64,000 bases of DNA from Anaerocaecibacter muris (GTDB lineage Bacteria > Bacillota > Clostridia > Christensenellales > Pumilibacteraceae), in contig NZ_CALPCE010000003.1 in the NCBI RefSeq assembly GCF_943192945.1, positions 1 through 64,000 of the forward strand. The letters are read 5' to 3'. Under the pieces are notes generated by a model. The model made no database searches and was not told where the DNA came from. It worked only from the letters and a program-made list of their open reading frames with translations. Position 1 is the stretch's first letter. Each line of letters opens with the position of its first letter. The position numbers and the translations under genes were made by a program. This document shows, one piece after another, positions 46,440 to 55,447 of this stretch.

Positions 46440-49400
46440 TTATATCGATTTGGGCGTAAAAACGACGCTGCCGAAGCCCGTTCCGCCGTGCATACCGCCA
46501 AAGCTCACCTCGCCTATACTTACAAGGTTGTTGAGCACGTCCTCGCTGCGTTCCGCGATAGTCACTATATTGACCTTTGACTTATCGGTCGAATCCGCGC
46601 TCAAACTCATCAGTTTTACAAGCACGTCGTATTCCGCGGCGGTCATGTCGTTGAATATCAGTCCTATTTCGTCAAAAGGCTTAACGGGGTCGTCCGTCTT
46701 TTTATACACAATCGTCGCGTACACCGTTTCGGGGTAAAACTCGACCGAATCGGCTTTGTCGGTTTCCATAAACTTGTTCATGGTCATGGAGAACGTGACA
46801 AACATATAGCTGTCGTTTTCCGTCAACGTTTCGGCAATCGCCAAACGCTCGTTTGCCCACGTCCGCGCGTTTTGCGCGTTTTGCGAGTCGTCGCCTTTAT
46901 TAAGCACCGCCGTTTGCACCGCGCGCACACTGCCGTCCTTGTCTATGCTCTCTACGCCGCGCTTAATAAACCCGTTGAAAGTCGTGTCGGAATAAACGCC
47001 GCCGCGCGTGACCATGTCTTTATATTGATCGTCGCTCCACGCCGCGTCCGTCGCGCTCGGCGCGTTACGGATTACGTCGGACAGTTTATAGTTATTCGCG
47101 TTGCGCAGCCCCTCGACGTCCACATATTGATACATGCCCTGCAATGCGGACTTGACGGTGTCCGCCGTGGTCGTTTCGTCGAGCGTCAAATCCATCTTGC
47201 CCGCGAGGAAAGTGTAAAAATCAATCATTTCAAGCCCGTCGACGGTGAACTCGAACAAGTTGCCGCCCTTGCCTACCGTAATACCGCCTATGTCGTCGGG
47301 CACGTTGCTTTCCGAGCCAATGCTTTTATTAAGACTGTTAAGCTGTTCGTAAAGTATTCGCCCGAAGTCCTGCACCTGCGACTCTATATCGAAGTCGGGA
47401 TTGAAAAACTTGACGATTTCGACCATGTCCGAAAAAACCTCGCCGCCGCTCGGCATGTTGTTCACGCCGACGTCCACGCCGTAACGCTTTGGCTCGATTT
47501 CGCCGTCGCCCGTCACCTCGTCCAGCTTGACTTGCGCCGTGACGAACACGTTGTCGGACGACAGCAAGAATTTCATATCGGGCGGCAACAGGTCGCCGAC
47601 GGCTATCGACAGCACGATCGAAAGTCTTGTAGGCGAAGTAGATACGTCGTTAATGCGATAGGACGCGACAGACTCGTTGCCCTGCTTCGACAGTTGTTCG
47701 GAGAGCAACGCGCCCAGTTCCGCGGCGGTCATTTTAGGCTTTAACAGCTCGGTCGCGCGCGTGTCGTGCGCAAGATATTTGATCGTGCCGTCCGCACCGC
47801 TCACTCGGAACTTGCCCATGTCGAAGTCGGACATAAACTGCGTAAGCCTGTCGAAGTCGGACAAATCGTCCGTCGGCGCGGGATTGAGGTAGTATTTATC
47901 AATCACCTGATCGATAAACGCGCCGTAGTCTTCGGCGATTTGCGGCTCCGACGAAAATCCGTCCGTATCGTTGAGCGCGCGCAACACGTTTTTCAAGCCC
48001 GACGGCTCGACTACTTTCGTGCCGTCCTCGCGCACAAGCACCGTATCGGTGACGACGGTAAAGATGTCGGGCATAATCATGCCGCCCTGCTCGCCCGTGT
48101 ATTCGCCGCTCGCGCCGTCAAGCTCGACGGTGGACGCGACAAGCCGAATATTGAGTTTTTTATACAGCTCGTCGAGCATGTTATTGAGCATGCTCTCCAT
48201 TTTTTCGGACACGGTGTTAAGGTTGAAATTGGGAATAAGTTTTTCGAGCGTGGCAATGACGTACTGCGTGTTTTCGCACGAATTTATCATAAACTCGGTT
48301 TCGTCCGCGGTCGCGCCTGCGGGACGGTTGCGCGTAATATCAACCGTGACGGTCAACAGCAGTTTTTCGGGCATCAATCCAGCCGCCAGCTTGCCCGCCA
48401 AACTTCCGCTACCCATTGACGCGAGCAAATCGCTCGTATCGACCTCGACGGCTATAAGCGCGTACAACTTGCGCTGTTGTTCGGGCAGTCCTATATCGCC
48501 GTCCTTGCGCACGAATGTTAGCGCGTCGAGCGTGATTTTCAAGCCCTCCAAGCCGGTGCCCGCGCCTGTCAACAGTTTATCGGTCTGGCTCGACAGCGCG
48601 GCGGCGAGCATGCGATCGGTAACCGCCAATTCCAGTTCGGACAAATCCTTGTCGAGTGCGGCTGTAAATTTATCGGTATTTATAAGGTCGAGCAAGTCTT
48701 TGGACTGCACGGACGAATTCTGCCCGTCGAGCGACACGCCGAGCATGGCAAGCACGTTTTCGAGCGTCACGTCCTCGCTGTCGCCGAAGTCGAGCGCGTA
48801 TTTGCTTTCTATTTCCTCGATAAACCTGCGTTCGTAATCTATGGGTGCGAGCGTAGCGCTCCCGCCCTCGATATACACCTCGTCGCCGTTTTCGGCTAAA
48901 TATCTGTTTTTATAGAAGTACGGCTGTAACTTTTTAAGTTGCGCGCTCGGGTCGGACAGCAACGCTTGCAAAACATATATCAAATCGGACTTCGTGAGCG
49001 GCTCGCCCTCCATATTCTCGCTCGCCAATTTCGTAACGGTTTCGAGCAAATCCAAATTCAATTCGCCGCGCGGCGCGTCGGTAAAATCCATGTGCTCGGT
49101 AGCCGTTTTCAAGTACGGCTTAATCTTTTCGGTCAAATCGACAAGCAGTTCGTCGAGCGTGCTCGTGCCCGACATCTTTAAAATGCCGTTAATCAGCTTG
49201 CTTGCGCGCGCGTGTTCGCTCGCGTTCATGTCGTTTATGACAAGTTTGGTCGTGCCGTCGCCCAATAGCGGAACGGACATCGTCACGTACAGGTTTTCGG
49301 GCAGAAAAACGTCGCCCAACCAACGCGCAAGCCCGCTCGCCCAGCCGACGCCCGAATTTTTCATAAAGTAAGTAACAGCCTGCCCCGCCGCGCGCTGAAA

Positions 49401-50228
49401 TCCCAACCATACGGTAACGTCCGCGCTGGTCGCGGCGACGGTCTGCGTGCCGTCCTCCGCCTTGACCGTAGAAGCGACAAAACGCACCTGTTTGAGCGAC
49501 ACCACCGACGCAAGGTTTATCATCTGCGGCGTTTCGCCCAGCGCGGAAATTTTGTCCGCGTTTTTGAGCATGGCTTTCATAATGGAATTTATAAATGCCG
49601 CGAGTTGCTTATCGTTCAGCTTGAATATGTATTCGTCTGTCGTCGGGTCGGTCGCGTCGTAAGCGTTGAGCCTATCCAAATCTATATTGTCGCGGTCGAG
49701 CACGTTGGCTATCATATCGACAAGCAAGTCCATAACGGACGATTGTTTGTCGTCGCCGTTTTGATCGCCGTCGGGGTTTTCGCCGTTAGACGCGTCGCCT
49801 TCGGGTTCGGCTCCGCTGTTGCGCGCAGCGGATTCCGTGCCGCCGACTGTTTCGAGGTACTTGTCGAGAGCTTGCAAAAGCGCGGCGTCGAAATCCACTT
49901 CGGCGTCGTCTTTGAGCAAAATATTGCGTTTTATTTGCGAATAGAACCCGTCAACATCCTCGGGCTTGAACGAATTTTTGACGACGTCCTTGTCGTCCGT
50001 CCAATAAAGATCGTTTATAACGCCCAGCGAGTTGCCGAGCGACATGCCGAAGTTTTCCTTTGTGAACTTATCGCCGAAATACCAGCCCACGCCGAACGCC
50101 GCGCCGAATATGACGACAACCACTATCAGAAATGCAAGACAGCACGTGCAACACCTGTTGCGCTTCTTTTTTAGATTTTCTTTTTCGATTTGCCCGTCGC
50201 CGTCGGGAACCGCCACCTTTTTTGCCAT
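46440..50228 (-). CDS. Large single-pass membrane protein of unknown function
   Basis: 1262 aa. N-terminal basic cytoplasmic part with RNRCCTCC, one transmembrane helix (~32-52, LAFLIVVVVIFGAAFGVGWY), then ~1200 residues expected outside. A low-complexity Gly/Asp/Asn-rich stretch lies at ~140-168. The rest contains about four loose repeats, each with a xLAALLSxQ-like helix, a long beta segment, a LPExLxVTxxV strand (LPENLYVTMSVPL, MPEKLLLTVTVDI, LSSDNVFVTAQVKL, YPETVYATIVYK), then NxM/NxC and a helical LI.xLNP-like segment. No family recognised; no enzymatic motif seen. Own consensus promoter and GGAG ribosome-binding site; monocistronic. Confidence 0.8.
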   Translation of the reverse strand: MAKKVAVPDGDGQIEKENLKKKRNRCCTCCLAFLIVVVVIFGAAFGVGWYFGDKFTKENFGMSLGNSLGVINDLYWTDDKDVVKNSFKPEDVDGFYSQIKRNILLKDDAEVDFDAALLQALDKYLETVGGTESAARNSGAEPEGDASNGENPDGDQNGDDKQSSVMDLLVDMIANVLDRDNIDLDRLNAYDATDPTTDEYIFKLNDKQLAAFINSIMKAMLKNADKISALGETPQMINLASVVSLKQVRFVASTVKAEDGTQTVAATSADVTVWLGFQRAAGQAVTYFMKNSGVGWASGLARWLGDVFLPENLYVTMSVPLLGDGTTKLVINDMNASEHARASKLINGILKMSGTSTLDELLVDLTEKIKPYLKTATEHMDFTDAPRGELNLDLLETVTKLASENMEGEPLTKSDLIYVLQALLSDPSAQLKKLQPYFYKNRYLAENGDEVYIEGGSATLAPIDYERRFIEEIESKYALDFGDSEDVTLENVLAMLGVSLDGQNSSVQSKDLLDLINTDKFTAALDKDLSELELAVTDRMLAAALSSQTDKLLTGAGTGLEGLKITLDALTFVRKDGDIGLPEQQRKLYALIAVEVDTSDLLASMGSGSLAGKLAAGLMPEKLLLTVTVDITRNRPAGATADETEFMINSCENTQYVIATLEKLIPNFNLNTVSEKMESMLNNMLDELYKKLNIRLVASTVELDGASGEYTGEQGGMIMPDIFTVVTDTVLVREDGTKVVEPSGLKNVLRALNDTDGFSSEPQIAEDYGAFIDQVIDKYYLNPAPTDDLSDFDRLTQFMSDFDMGKFRVSGADGTIKYLAHDTRATELLKPKMTAAELGALLSEQLSKQGNESVASYRINDVSTSPTRLSIVLSIAVGDLLPPDMKFLLSSDNVFVTAQVKLDEVTGDGEIEPKRYGVDVGVNNMPSGGEVFSDMVEIVKFFNPDFDIESQVQDFGRILYEQLNSLNKSIGSESNVPDDIGGITVGKGGNLFEFTVDGLEMIDFYTFLAGKMDLTLDETTTADTVKSALQGMYQYVDVEGLRNANNYKLSDVIRNAPSATDAAWSDDQYKDMVTRGGVYSDTTFNGFIKRGVESIDKDGSVRAVQTAVLNKGDDSQNAQNARTWANERLAIAETLTENDSYMFVTFSMTMNKFMETDKADSVEFYPETVYATIVYKKTDDPVKPFDEIGLIFNDMTAAEYDVLVKLMSLSADSTDKSKVNIVTIAERSEDVLNNLVSIGEVSFGGMHGGTGFGSVVFTPKSI

Positions 50229-50266
50229 ACGAAAAACTCCGAGTTCGGTTTGTAACCGTCACGGCT

Positions 50267-50295
50267 ATTATATAATGTATACGCGGCTTTGTCAA
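50267..50295 (-). promoter_or_regulatory. Promoter of the 1262-aa protein gene
   Basis: Minus strand -35 TTGACA (50290-50295), 17 bp, -10 TATAAT (50267-50272), both consensus; about 30 nt of leader. Confidence 0.87.
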
Positions 50296-50377
50296 TGATT
50301 GCCGCAAAACATAATCTTATTCTAATTATATTCTAATGCGCCGCGCCATTTCCGGCGCAAGCGCCGCCCGCCGCGCG

Positions 50378-52894
50378 CTATTCCTCGCAGTCGTAACCCG
50401 CGTCCGCAACGGCTTTTACAGCCGCCGCAACGTCGAAGTTTCCGTCAACGGTCGCTTCGCCGTTTTCAAGACTGACCTTGACGTCGGTCACGCCGTCCAC
50501 AGCCGCTATGGCTTTTTCCACGCGCGCCACGCAGTGCATACAGCTCATGCCGCTTACTTTGAGTGTTTTTTTCATGATATTACACGCTCCTTTACTACAT
50601 GCGTTTAGTATTTGCACATCGCCGTCCGCGCCGACACGCTCGGTCGCGCCGCAACGTATTTTTGCGAGCTTCGAGGCGATCCGCGCGTCGTCGAACCGCA
50701 TGGCGGTAAGCCGAAGCGCGTTACACACGACAAACAACGACGAAAACGCCATTGCGCCCGCGGCAATCATGGGATTGAGCGTCACGCCCACGGCGTACAG
50801 CGCGCCCGCCGCGAGCGGTATGCCCAGAGTATTGTATATGAACGCCCAGAACAGATTTTGCTTGACGTTGCGCAAGCTCGCGTGCGAAACCGCCATGGCG
50901 CGCGGCACGTCGAGCAAGTCCGACTTGACAAGCACCACGTCCGCCGCCTCTATAGCCACGTCCGTGCCCGATCCTATCGCTATGCCGATGTCCGCCGCTT
51001 TAAGCGCGGGCGCGTCGTTTATTCCGTCGCCGACCATTGCGGTCTTGCCCTGCGTTTTCAGACTTTCCACTATATTCAGTTTGTCCTGCGGCAAAACGTT
51101 ACAGTAGACTTCCGTAATACCCACCTGCTCCGCGATGCGCTTTGCCTGCGCCTCGTTGTCGCCCGTGAGCATGACGACGCGCGCGCCTATGCTTTTTAAC
51201 AGCTCGATAGCGCGCTTGCTCGACGGCTTGACTTCGTCGTTTACCGTTATTTCGCCCAACAGCTCGCCGCGCGTGCATAGATAAACGGTCTGCGCCCCGC
51301 CGTCCTCGACGGTCACGCCGTATTCTTTCATGAGCCGCGGCGCGCCCAGTGCGTACTGCTTGCCGTCAACCGTGCCGACAACGCCGTAACCTATTCTGTA
51401 CTCCGCTTCGTCCGCCGCGACCGCGCCGCCCTCCGCCGCTTCGATAATCGCTTTTGCGAGCGGGTGCGTGGACGTGCGTTCGAGCGCCGCGGCGATATTA
51501 AGCACCGTTTTTTCGTCGCCTACAAGCGCGCCCGTCGCTTTTACTTGCGTCACGCGCGGCTTGCCCTCTGTAATAGTCGCCGTCTTGTCGAGCGCAAATA
51601 TGCGCACGCCCTCCAAGCCCTGCAACACCTCGGCGTTTTTTACGAGCACGCCGTAAGCCGCCGCTCTGCCCGTTCCCGCCATGACCGCGACGGGCGTTGC
51701 CAAGCCCAGCGCGCACGGACAGGATATTACAAGCACGGAAATGGCCATGGTCAACGCTTGCCCCACCGTGCCGACGATAAGCCACACTATAAGCGTGACG
51801 AGCGCAATGGCGCACACGACCGGCACAAAAACCGCCGACACTTTGTCCGCTATCTTTTGTATGGGCGCTTTGGAACCGCCCGCGTTTTCTATAAGCTCTA
51901 TAATCTTGCTCAACGTAGAGTCCGCGCCCACCTTTTCGGCGCGCAGTTCTATCCTGCCGGTAAGGTTGAGCACCGCGGAAGTGACGTGCGACCCGACCGA
52001 GGCTTCCTCGGGTATGGACTCGCCCGTAATCGCCGACTTGTCGAGAGTGGTCGATCCGACCGTAATCACCCCGTCGCAAGGCACGTACTCGCCCGACAGC
52101 ACGACCACGGTATCCCCCACCGCAATATCGTCCACGGACACTTGCACGGGCGCGCCGTCGCGCAGTACGGTCGCGGTCTGCGGGCGCAAGCGCAACAGCT
52201 TATCCACTTCCGAACGCGTTTTGCCCTTGGACTTCGCCTCCAAAAATTTGCCGAGCGTGACGAGCGCGAGTATCATAGCCGCCGACTCGAAAAACAGGTT
52301 CATGGCGAGTTCCGCGCCGCCGTGCACGTTGCCCGACACTACGTCGGCGTTAATCAGAAACAGCGTGACCACGCCGTAAACGTATGCCGCGCCGCTTCCG
52401 AGCGCGACAAGCGTGTCCATATTGGGCGCGCGGCGCAACGCCGCTTTTACCCCGCCCGTAAAAAACTTACCGTTTATAACAAGCACGGGCGTCGTGAACG
52501 CAAGCTGTATAAGCGCGAACGACGCGGGGTCGCGGTGCGGGTCGAGCGCGCCCATGGGAAAGTTTATCATGTGCCCCATCGAAAAATACATGAGCGGCAC
52601 GAGAAACAGCATCGACGCGATAAACCTTATTAACAACGTCTTTGAATAATCGACGGCGACGGCAACCGACTTTTTGTCGGGGGCGGCGGTTTTCCCGCCG
52701 TACACGCTCGCGCCGTACCCCGCGCCGACCACTGCTTTAATAATTTCGTCGTCCGCCAAATCGCTGTCCACAGTCATGCGGTTCATGAGCAAATTGACCT
52801 CGACCGACCGCACGTCCAGCTTTTTAACCGCCTTTTCCACGTGCGCCGCGCACGCCGCGCACGTCATTCCCGTAATTGCGAATACCTTTTTCAT
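50378..52894 (-). CDS. copA: Copper-exporting P1B-ATPase CopA with C-terminal CopZ-like domain
   Basis: 838 aa. N-terminal heavy-metal domain with GMTCAAC (Cys12, Cys15); eight membrane helices; actuator GES; CPC (392-394) in TM6; phosphorylation loop DKTAT at 436-440 where DKTGT is expected; STHPLA; GDGINDAPAL; TM7 YNTLGIP and TM8 MAFSS, the Cu(I) signature of group P1B-1. After a Cys-containing linker (NACSKGAC) the frame continues into a second heavy-metal domain (774-838, GMSCMHC), which elsewhere is the separate chaperone CopZ. It exports Cu(I). The start codon is only 9 nt from the -10 box and has no Shine-Dalgarno. No CopY or CsoR gene adjoins. Confidence 0.94.
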   Translation of the reverse strand: MKKVFAITGMTCAACAAHVEKAVKKLDVRSVEVNLLMNRMTVDSDLADDEIIKAVVGAGYGASVYGGKTAAPDKKSVAVAVDYSKTLLIRFIASMLFLVPLMYFSMGHMINFPMGALDPHRDPASFALIQLAFTTPVLVINGKFFTGGVKAALRRAPNMDTLVALGSGAAYVYGVVTLFLINADVVSGNVHGGAELAMNLFFESAAMILALVTLGKFLEAKSKGKTRSEVDKLLRLRPQTATVLRDGAPVQVSVDDIAVGDTVVVLSGEYVPCDGVITVGSTTLDKSAITGESIPEEASVGSHVTSAVLNLTGRIELRAEKVGADSTLSKIIELIENAGGSKAPIQKIADKVSAVFVPVVCAIALVTLIVWLIVGTVGQALTMAISVLVISCPCALGLATPVAVMAGTGRAAAYGVLVKNAEVLQGLEGVRIFALDKTATITEGKPRVTQVKATGALVGDEKTVLNIAAALERTSTHPLAKAIIEAAEGGAVAADEAEYRIGYGVVGTVDGKQYALGAPRLMKEYGVTVEDGGAQTVYLCTRGELLGEITVNDEVKPSSKRAIELLKSIGARVVMLTGDNEAQAKRIAEQVGITEVYCNVLPQDKLNIVESLKTQGKTAMVGDGINDAPALKAADIGIAIGSGTDVAIEAADVVLVKSDLLDVPRAMAVSHASLRNVKQNLFWAFIYNTLGIPLAAGALYAVGVTLNPMIAAGAMAFSSLFVVCNALRLTAMRFDDARIASKLAKIRCGATERVGADGDVQILNACSKGACNIMKKTLKVSGMSCMHCVARVEKAIAAVDGVTDVKVSLENGEATVDGNFDVAAAVKAVADAGYDCEE
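50573..50593 (-). promoter_or_regulatory. Internal ribosome-binding site and start for a free CopZ-like chaperone
   Basis: Inside copA, AAAGGAG (50587-50593) lies 11 nt before an in-frame ATG (codon 774, 50573-50575). Initiation here would yield a 65-aa protein (50378-50575) beginning KKTLKVSGMSCMHC, the size and motif of CopZ. The spacing is a little long, so efficiency is uncertain. Confidence 0.6.
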
Positions 52895-52903
52895 AACAAT
52901 AAT

Positions 52904-52932
52904 ATTTTATCACCGCCGGCGCGTTATGTCAA
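52904..52932 (-). promoter_or_regulatory. Promoter of copA, near-leaderless
   Basis: Minus strand -35 TTGACA (52927-52932), 17 bp, -10 TAAAAT (52904-52909). Expected +1 about 52897, leaving ~3 nt before ATG 52894. No CopY box (TACAnnTGTA) is seen. Confidence 0.78.
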
Positions 52933-53044
52933 GCAATTTCCTACTAAATCGCTATGATATAGAATTGCGCGACGAAAAATCGCGAAATAGCGAATATATG
53001 CACTTTTCGGCGGGAAGCGGCATATAAATCGGTACGAGGTATTT

Positions 53045-54067
53045 ATGGAAAACATAGTGATAGCCGTCGGCGCGGCGGATTGCGGAACGTCGCCGCAGAT
53101 GCCGTATGTCGGCGAAAGATTCGACGGCAAAAATTTTACGACGCTTGCAAAGCGTTATTTATGCGCCGCGCTGTTGCGGTGCGGGTTTGACGTAATCGAC
53201 CCCGCCGACGGAGTGTGCGAACCGCAGGATCTTATCCTCGCCGCCAACCGCCACACGGTGAGCGCGGCGATAACGGTTTCTTATACGGCGTTCGGGTCGA
53301 GAAAGAGTTTCAACGACGTGCACGGCAGTGTCGTTAGGTATTCGCAAGGACGGTTCGGCGGCAAGTCGCGCGTGCTGTGCGAAGACATTTGCGCCAAGCT
53401 CGGGCTGTTCGGCAAAAGCGCAACTGCGCCGGACGGTGCGCTCGGCGCGGCTAACTGCCCCACCGCGGTGGTGGACGCGGGATATATAACGTACTTCGAC
53501 GAGGCGAAAATGCTGTACGACCCCGACTTCGCCGTCGAAACGGGCGAGCATATCGCTATGGGCGTGTGCGAACACTTCGGCATGCCGTACATCAGGCGCG
53601 ACGATATTCTGTCCTACCCGCTGTTGTGCTCTGCGGCGACGGGCAAGCGCGGCAAAAAGATAAAGATGTTGCAAGCGTTGCTGTGCGCCAACGGCTATCG
53701 CGTCGAAATGGACGGCATATTCGGCAAAAACACGGATATGGCGGTCAAGACGTTTTGCATTAACAACGGCAAGCGCGATTGCGACGGCGTGACCGCGGCG
53801 GTATGGCGCGATCTGCTGGTGCTAAACCCGCCCAAACTCGAATACGGAACGAAGCACAACGCCGTTTTATACTTACAGCGAAAACTGACGAGCAAACTGT
53901 ACAAAACGCCGCTGTCGGGCGCGCTCGACGAGGACACGGTTGCCGCCGTGAACGAGTATTTGACCGAAACCGAAAGCGGACTGTCAACACGCAAAGGCGG
54001 CGGCATAACGGAAGAAATTTTTAAACTAATTCAAGCGGTCGGAGGCGGCAGACCTCGACTGTTTTAA
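53045..54067 (+). CDS. Amidase_3-like protein lacking zinc ligands, with peptidoglycan-binding repeats
   Basis: 340 aa, no signal peptide. Residues ~1-185 resemble an N-acetylmuramoyl-L-alanine amidase (type 3) fold: IAVGAADCGTSPQMP, LAKRYLCAALLRCGFDVI, VVRYSQGRFGGKSRVLCEDI, AVVDAGYITYFDEAKML, AMGVCEHFG. The three zinc-site residues (His in DPGHGG, Glu, His in IHxNA) are not at the expected places, so hydrolysis is doubtful. Residues ~200-255 are a PG_binding_1 repeat (MLQALLCANGYRVEMDGIFG) and ~265-335 a second, weaker repeat. GAGG lies 6 nt before ATG 53045. Without export signal its site of action is unclear. Confidence 0.7.
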   Translation: MENIVIAVGAADCGTSPQMPYVGERFDGKNFTTLAKRYLCAALLRCGFDVIDPADGVCEPQDLILAANRHTVSAAITVSYTAFGSRKSFNDVHGSVVRYSQGRFGGKSRVLCEDICAKLGLFGKSATAPDGALGAANCPTAVVDAGYITYFDEAKMLYDPDFAVETGEHIAMGVCEHFGMPYIRRDDILSYPLLCSAATGKRGKKIKMLQALLCANGYRVEMDGIFGKNTDMAVKTFCINNGKRDCDGVTAAVWRDLLVLNPPKLEYGTKHNAVLYLQRKLTSKLYKTPLSGALDEDTVAAVNEYLTETESGLSTRKGGGITEEIFKLIQAVGGGRPRLF

Positions 54068-54092
54068 GCCGAGTAAAACTCCGTCCAAGTCT

Positions 54093-54123
54093 AAAAAACG
54101 GCGCAAAAATTTCGTCGTTTTTT
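54093..54123 (+). terminator. Terminator after the amidase-like gene
   Basis: AAAAAACGGCG (54093-54103) pairs with CGTCGTTTTTT (54113-54123), with a plus-strand T-run. Confidence 0.75.
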
Positions 54124-54135
54124 CATGCTAAAAAT

Positions 54136-54164
54136 TTGACACTATGTCTAAAAAAGTGTATAAT
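54136..54164 (+). promoter_or_regulatory. Promoter of the TetR-family gene
   Basis: -35 TTGACA (54136-54141), 17 bp, -10 TATAAT (54159-54164), about 22 nt of leader. Inverted ACACT (54139-54143) and AGTGT (54155-54159) overlap the promoter and could be an operator. Confidence 0.82.
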
Positions 54165-54192
54165 AAATACATAAAATAAAGTAGGTTAAACA

Positions 54193-54762
54193 ATGTCCGC
54201 CGCGAAGAAAAAAACAACAGATAAAATAAAAGCAAGCCTTATACAACTGCTCGACTCGATGCCAATAGAAGACGTAACGGCAACCGAGCTTTGCAAGCGC
54301 GCGCAAATGAACCGCGCGACGTTTTATTATCACTATAATTCCGTGCAGGACGTTTTGACCGAAATAGAATCGCAGGTCGAATCGGAATTTTTGCAATTTT
54401 TGTCCAAAGAAACGGTAACGAGCGACGGCTCGCCCGAAAAAAGTTTTTATGTATCGTTTTTCGAGTTTGTCGCGCGCAACGCGGGCGTGTGCAAACTGCT
54501 GATAGGCAATCAACGTCAGTCCGACTTTTTGGCTCGGGCAATGCAAGCGGCGCGCACAAAGGTCGTGTCGATTATGACAAAACTTTATCCCGACTGCCCC
54601 GCCGCGAGAATAGACTACTACTTTATTTTCGTGTATAACGGATTTTTGGGTCTGCTCGAATACTGGCTGAACAGCGGCATGCGCGAAACGCCCGTAAAAA
54701 TAGCCGAGGTCGGCGAACAGGTATCGTATATGGGCATTAAGTTTTTGGAACTGCCAATGTAA
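54193..54762 (+). CDS. TetR-family transcriptional regulator
   Basis: 189 aa. N-terminal helix-turn-helix (~10-55): TTDKIKASLIQLLDSMP, VTATELCKRAQMNRATFYYHY. The C-terminal ligand domain (~75-185) resembles the DhaS/TetR_C group, with FFEFVARNAGVCKLLIG and YFIFVYNGFLGLLEYWL. Target unknown; likely autoregulated from its overlapping inverted repeat. No adjacent efflux gene. Confidence 0.88.
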   Translation: MSAAKKKTTDKIKASLIQLLDSMPIEDVTATELCKRAQMNRATFYYHYNSVQDVLTEIESQVESEFLQFLSKETVTSDGSPEKSFYVSFFEFVARNAGVCKLLIGNQRQSDFLARAMQAARTKVVSIMTKLYPDCPAARIDYYFIFVYNGFLGLLEYWLNSGMRETPVKIAEVGEQVSYMGIKFLELPM

Positions 54763-54852
54763 CGCTTACAGAAAAACATACGACGGAACACATGAAACAA
54801 ACTACATCAAAAACTCCAAACTCGGAATGTTATTAAAGGTTTTTTAAACTAT

Positions 54853-55320
54853 ATGGCACAAAATCTGAACGAATGGCACAAAATATGCACTCAAAAAGAT
54901 ATAGCCGATCTATTAGATGCTTACGGCGGTTTTCATGATACTTGCATTGTTTCGGTAAACTATTTAAGCGGAACACACGTTGATAGCGAACGAGCTATGC
55001 ATTTTAACGAATTCGATACATATAAGTTAAACATAGTTTTCCATAGTCAGTGGAGTAATTATGCATTAGAATTACATTTTTCGGGACTGCGAAGATTCCA
55101 CTTGACAGGCATGCAAGATAATTATACTAATGATATTTTTGATGCTTCCATAAAATTCTGCGATAATATACTTCCGTCAGGATACCAAACCCCTGCACAA
55201 GTAATTGTTTGGGCGGATAGATCTAATTTCGATATTAAGGACATCGATACGCAATTAACAGAGCCGGCAGATACATACGTTATTGCTCATGCTCTAAAAT
55301 GGCGACTGATTGAAAAATAA
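54853..55320 (+). CDS. Small orphan protein, immunity-protein-like
   Basis: 155 aa, AT-rich relative to neighbours. DLLDAYGGFHDTCIVSVNYL, then NIVFHSQWSNYALELHFSGL and a C-terminal VIAHALKWRLIEK form an alpha/beta pattern (GGFHDxCI, FxxxW...ELxFxG) I associate with small cytosolic proteins often found as polymorphic-toxin immunity genes; no toxin gene is present. AAAGG lies 12 nt upstream; its own terminator follows. Function unknown. Confidence 0.55.
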   Translation: MAQNLNEWHKICTQKDIADLLDAYGGFHDTCIVSVNYLSGTHVDSERAMHFNEFDTYKLNIVFHSQWSNYALELHFSGLRRFHLTGMQDNYTNDIFDASIKFCDNILPSGYQTPAQVIVWADRSNFDIKDIDTQLTEPADTYVIAHALKWRLIEK

Positions 55321-55396
55321 ATCTAAAATATAATTCGCTTTAATCCGTTTACGAAATCGGCTATTAAATATCCATAAAAATTCTATACGGAACTAT

Positions 55397-55420
55397 CCCT
55401 CCTATCCAAAGGAGGGTTTT
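55397..55420 (+). terminator. Terminator of the small orphan gene
   Basis: CCCTCC (55397-55402), 8-nt loop, GGAGGG (55411-55416), then TTTTTATTT. Confidence 0.85.
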
Positions 55421-55447
55421 TATTTACGAATTACGTTATATTACGCA

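Noticed and set aside
53000-53040. Sporulation-type promoter before the amidase-like gene
   Set aside because: CATATAAA resembles sigma-E/K -10 boxes but no -35 element lies at the right distance.
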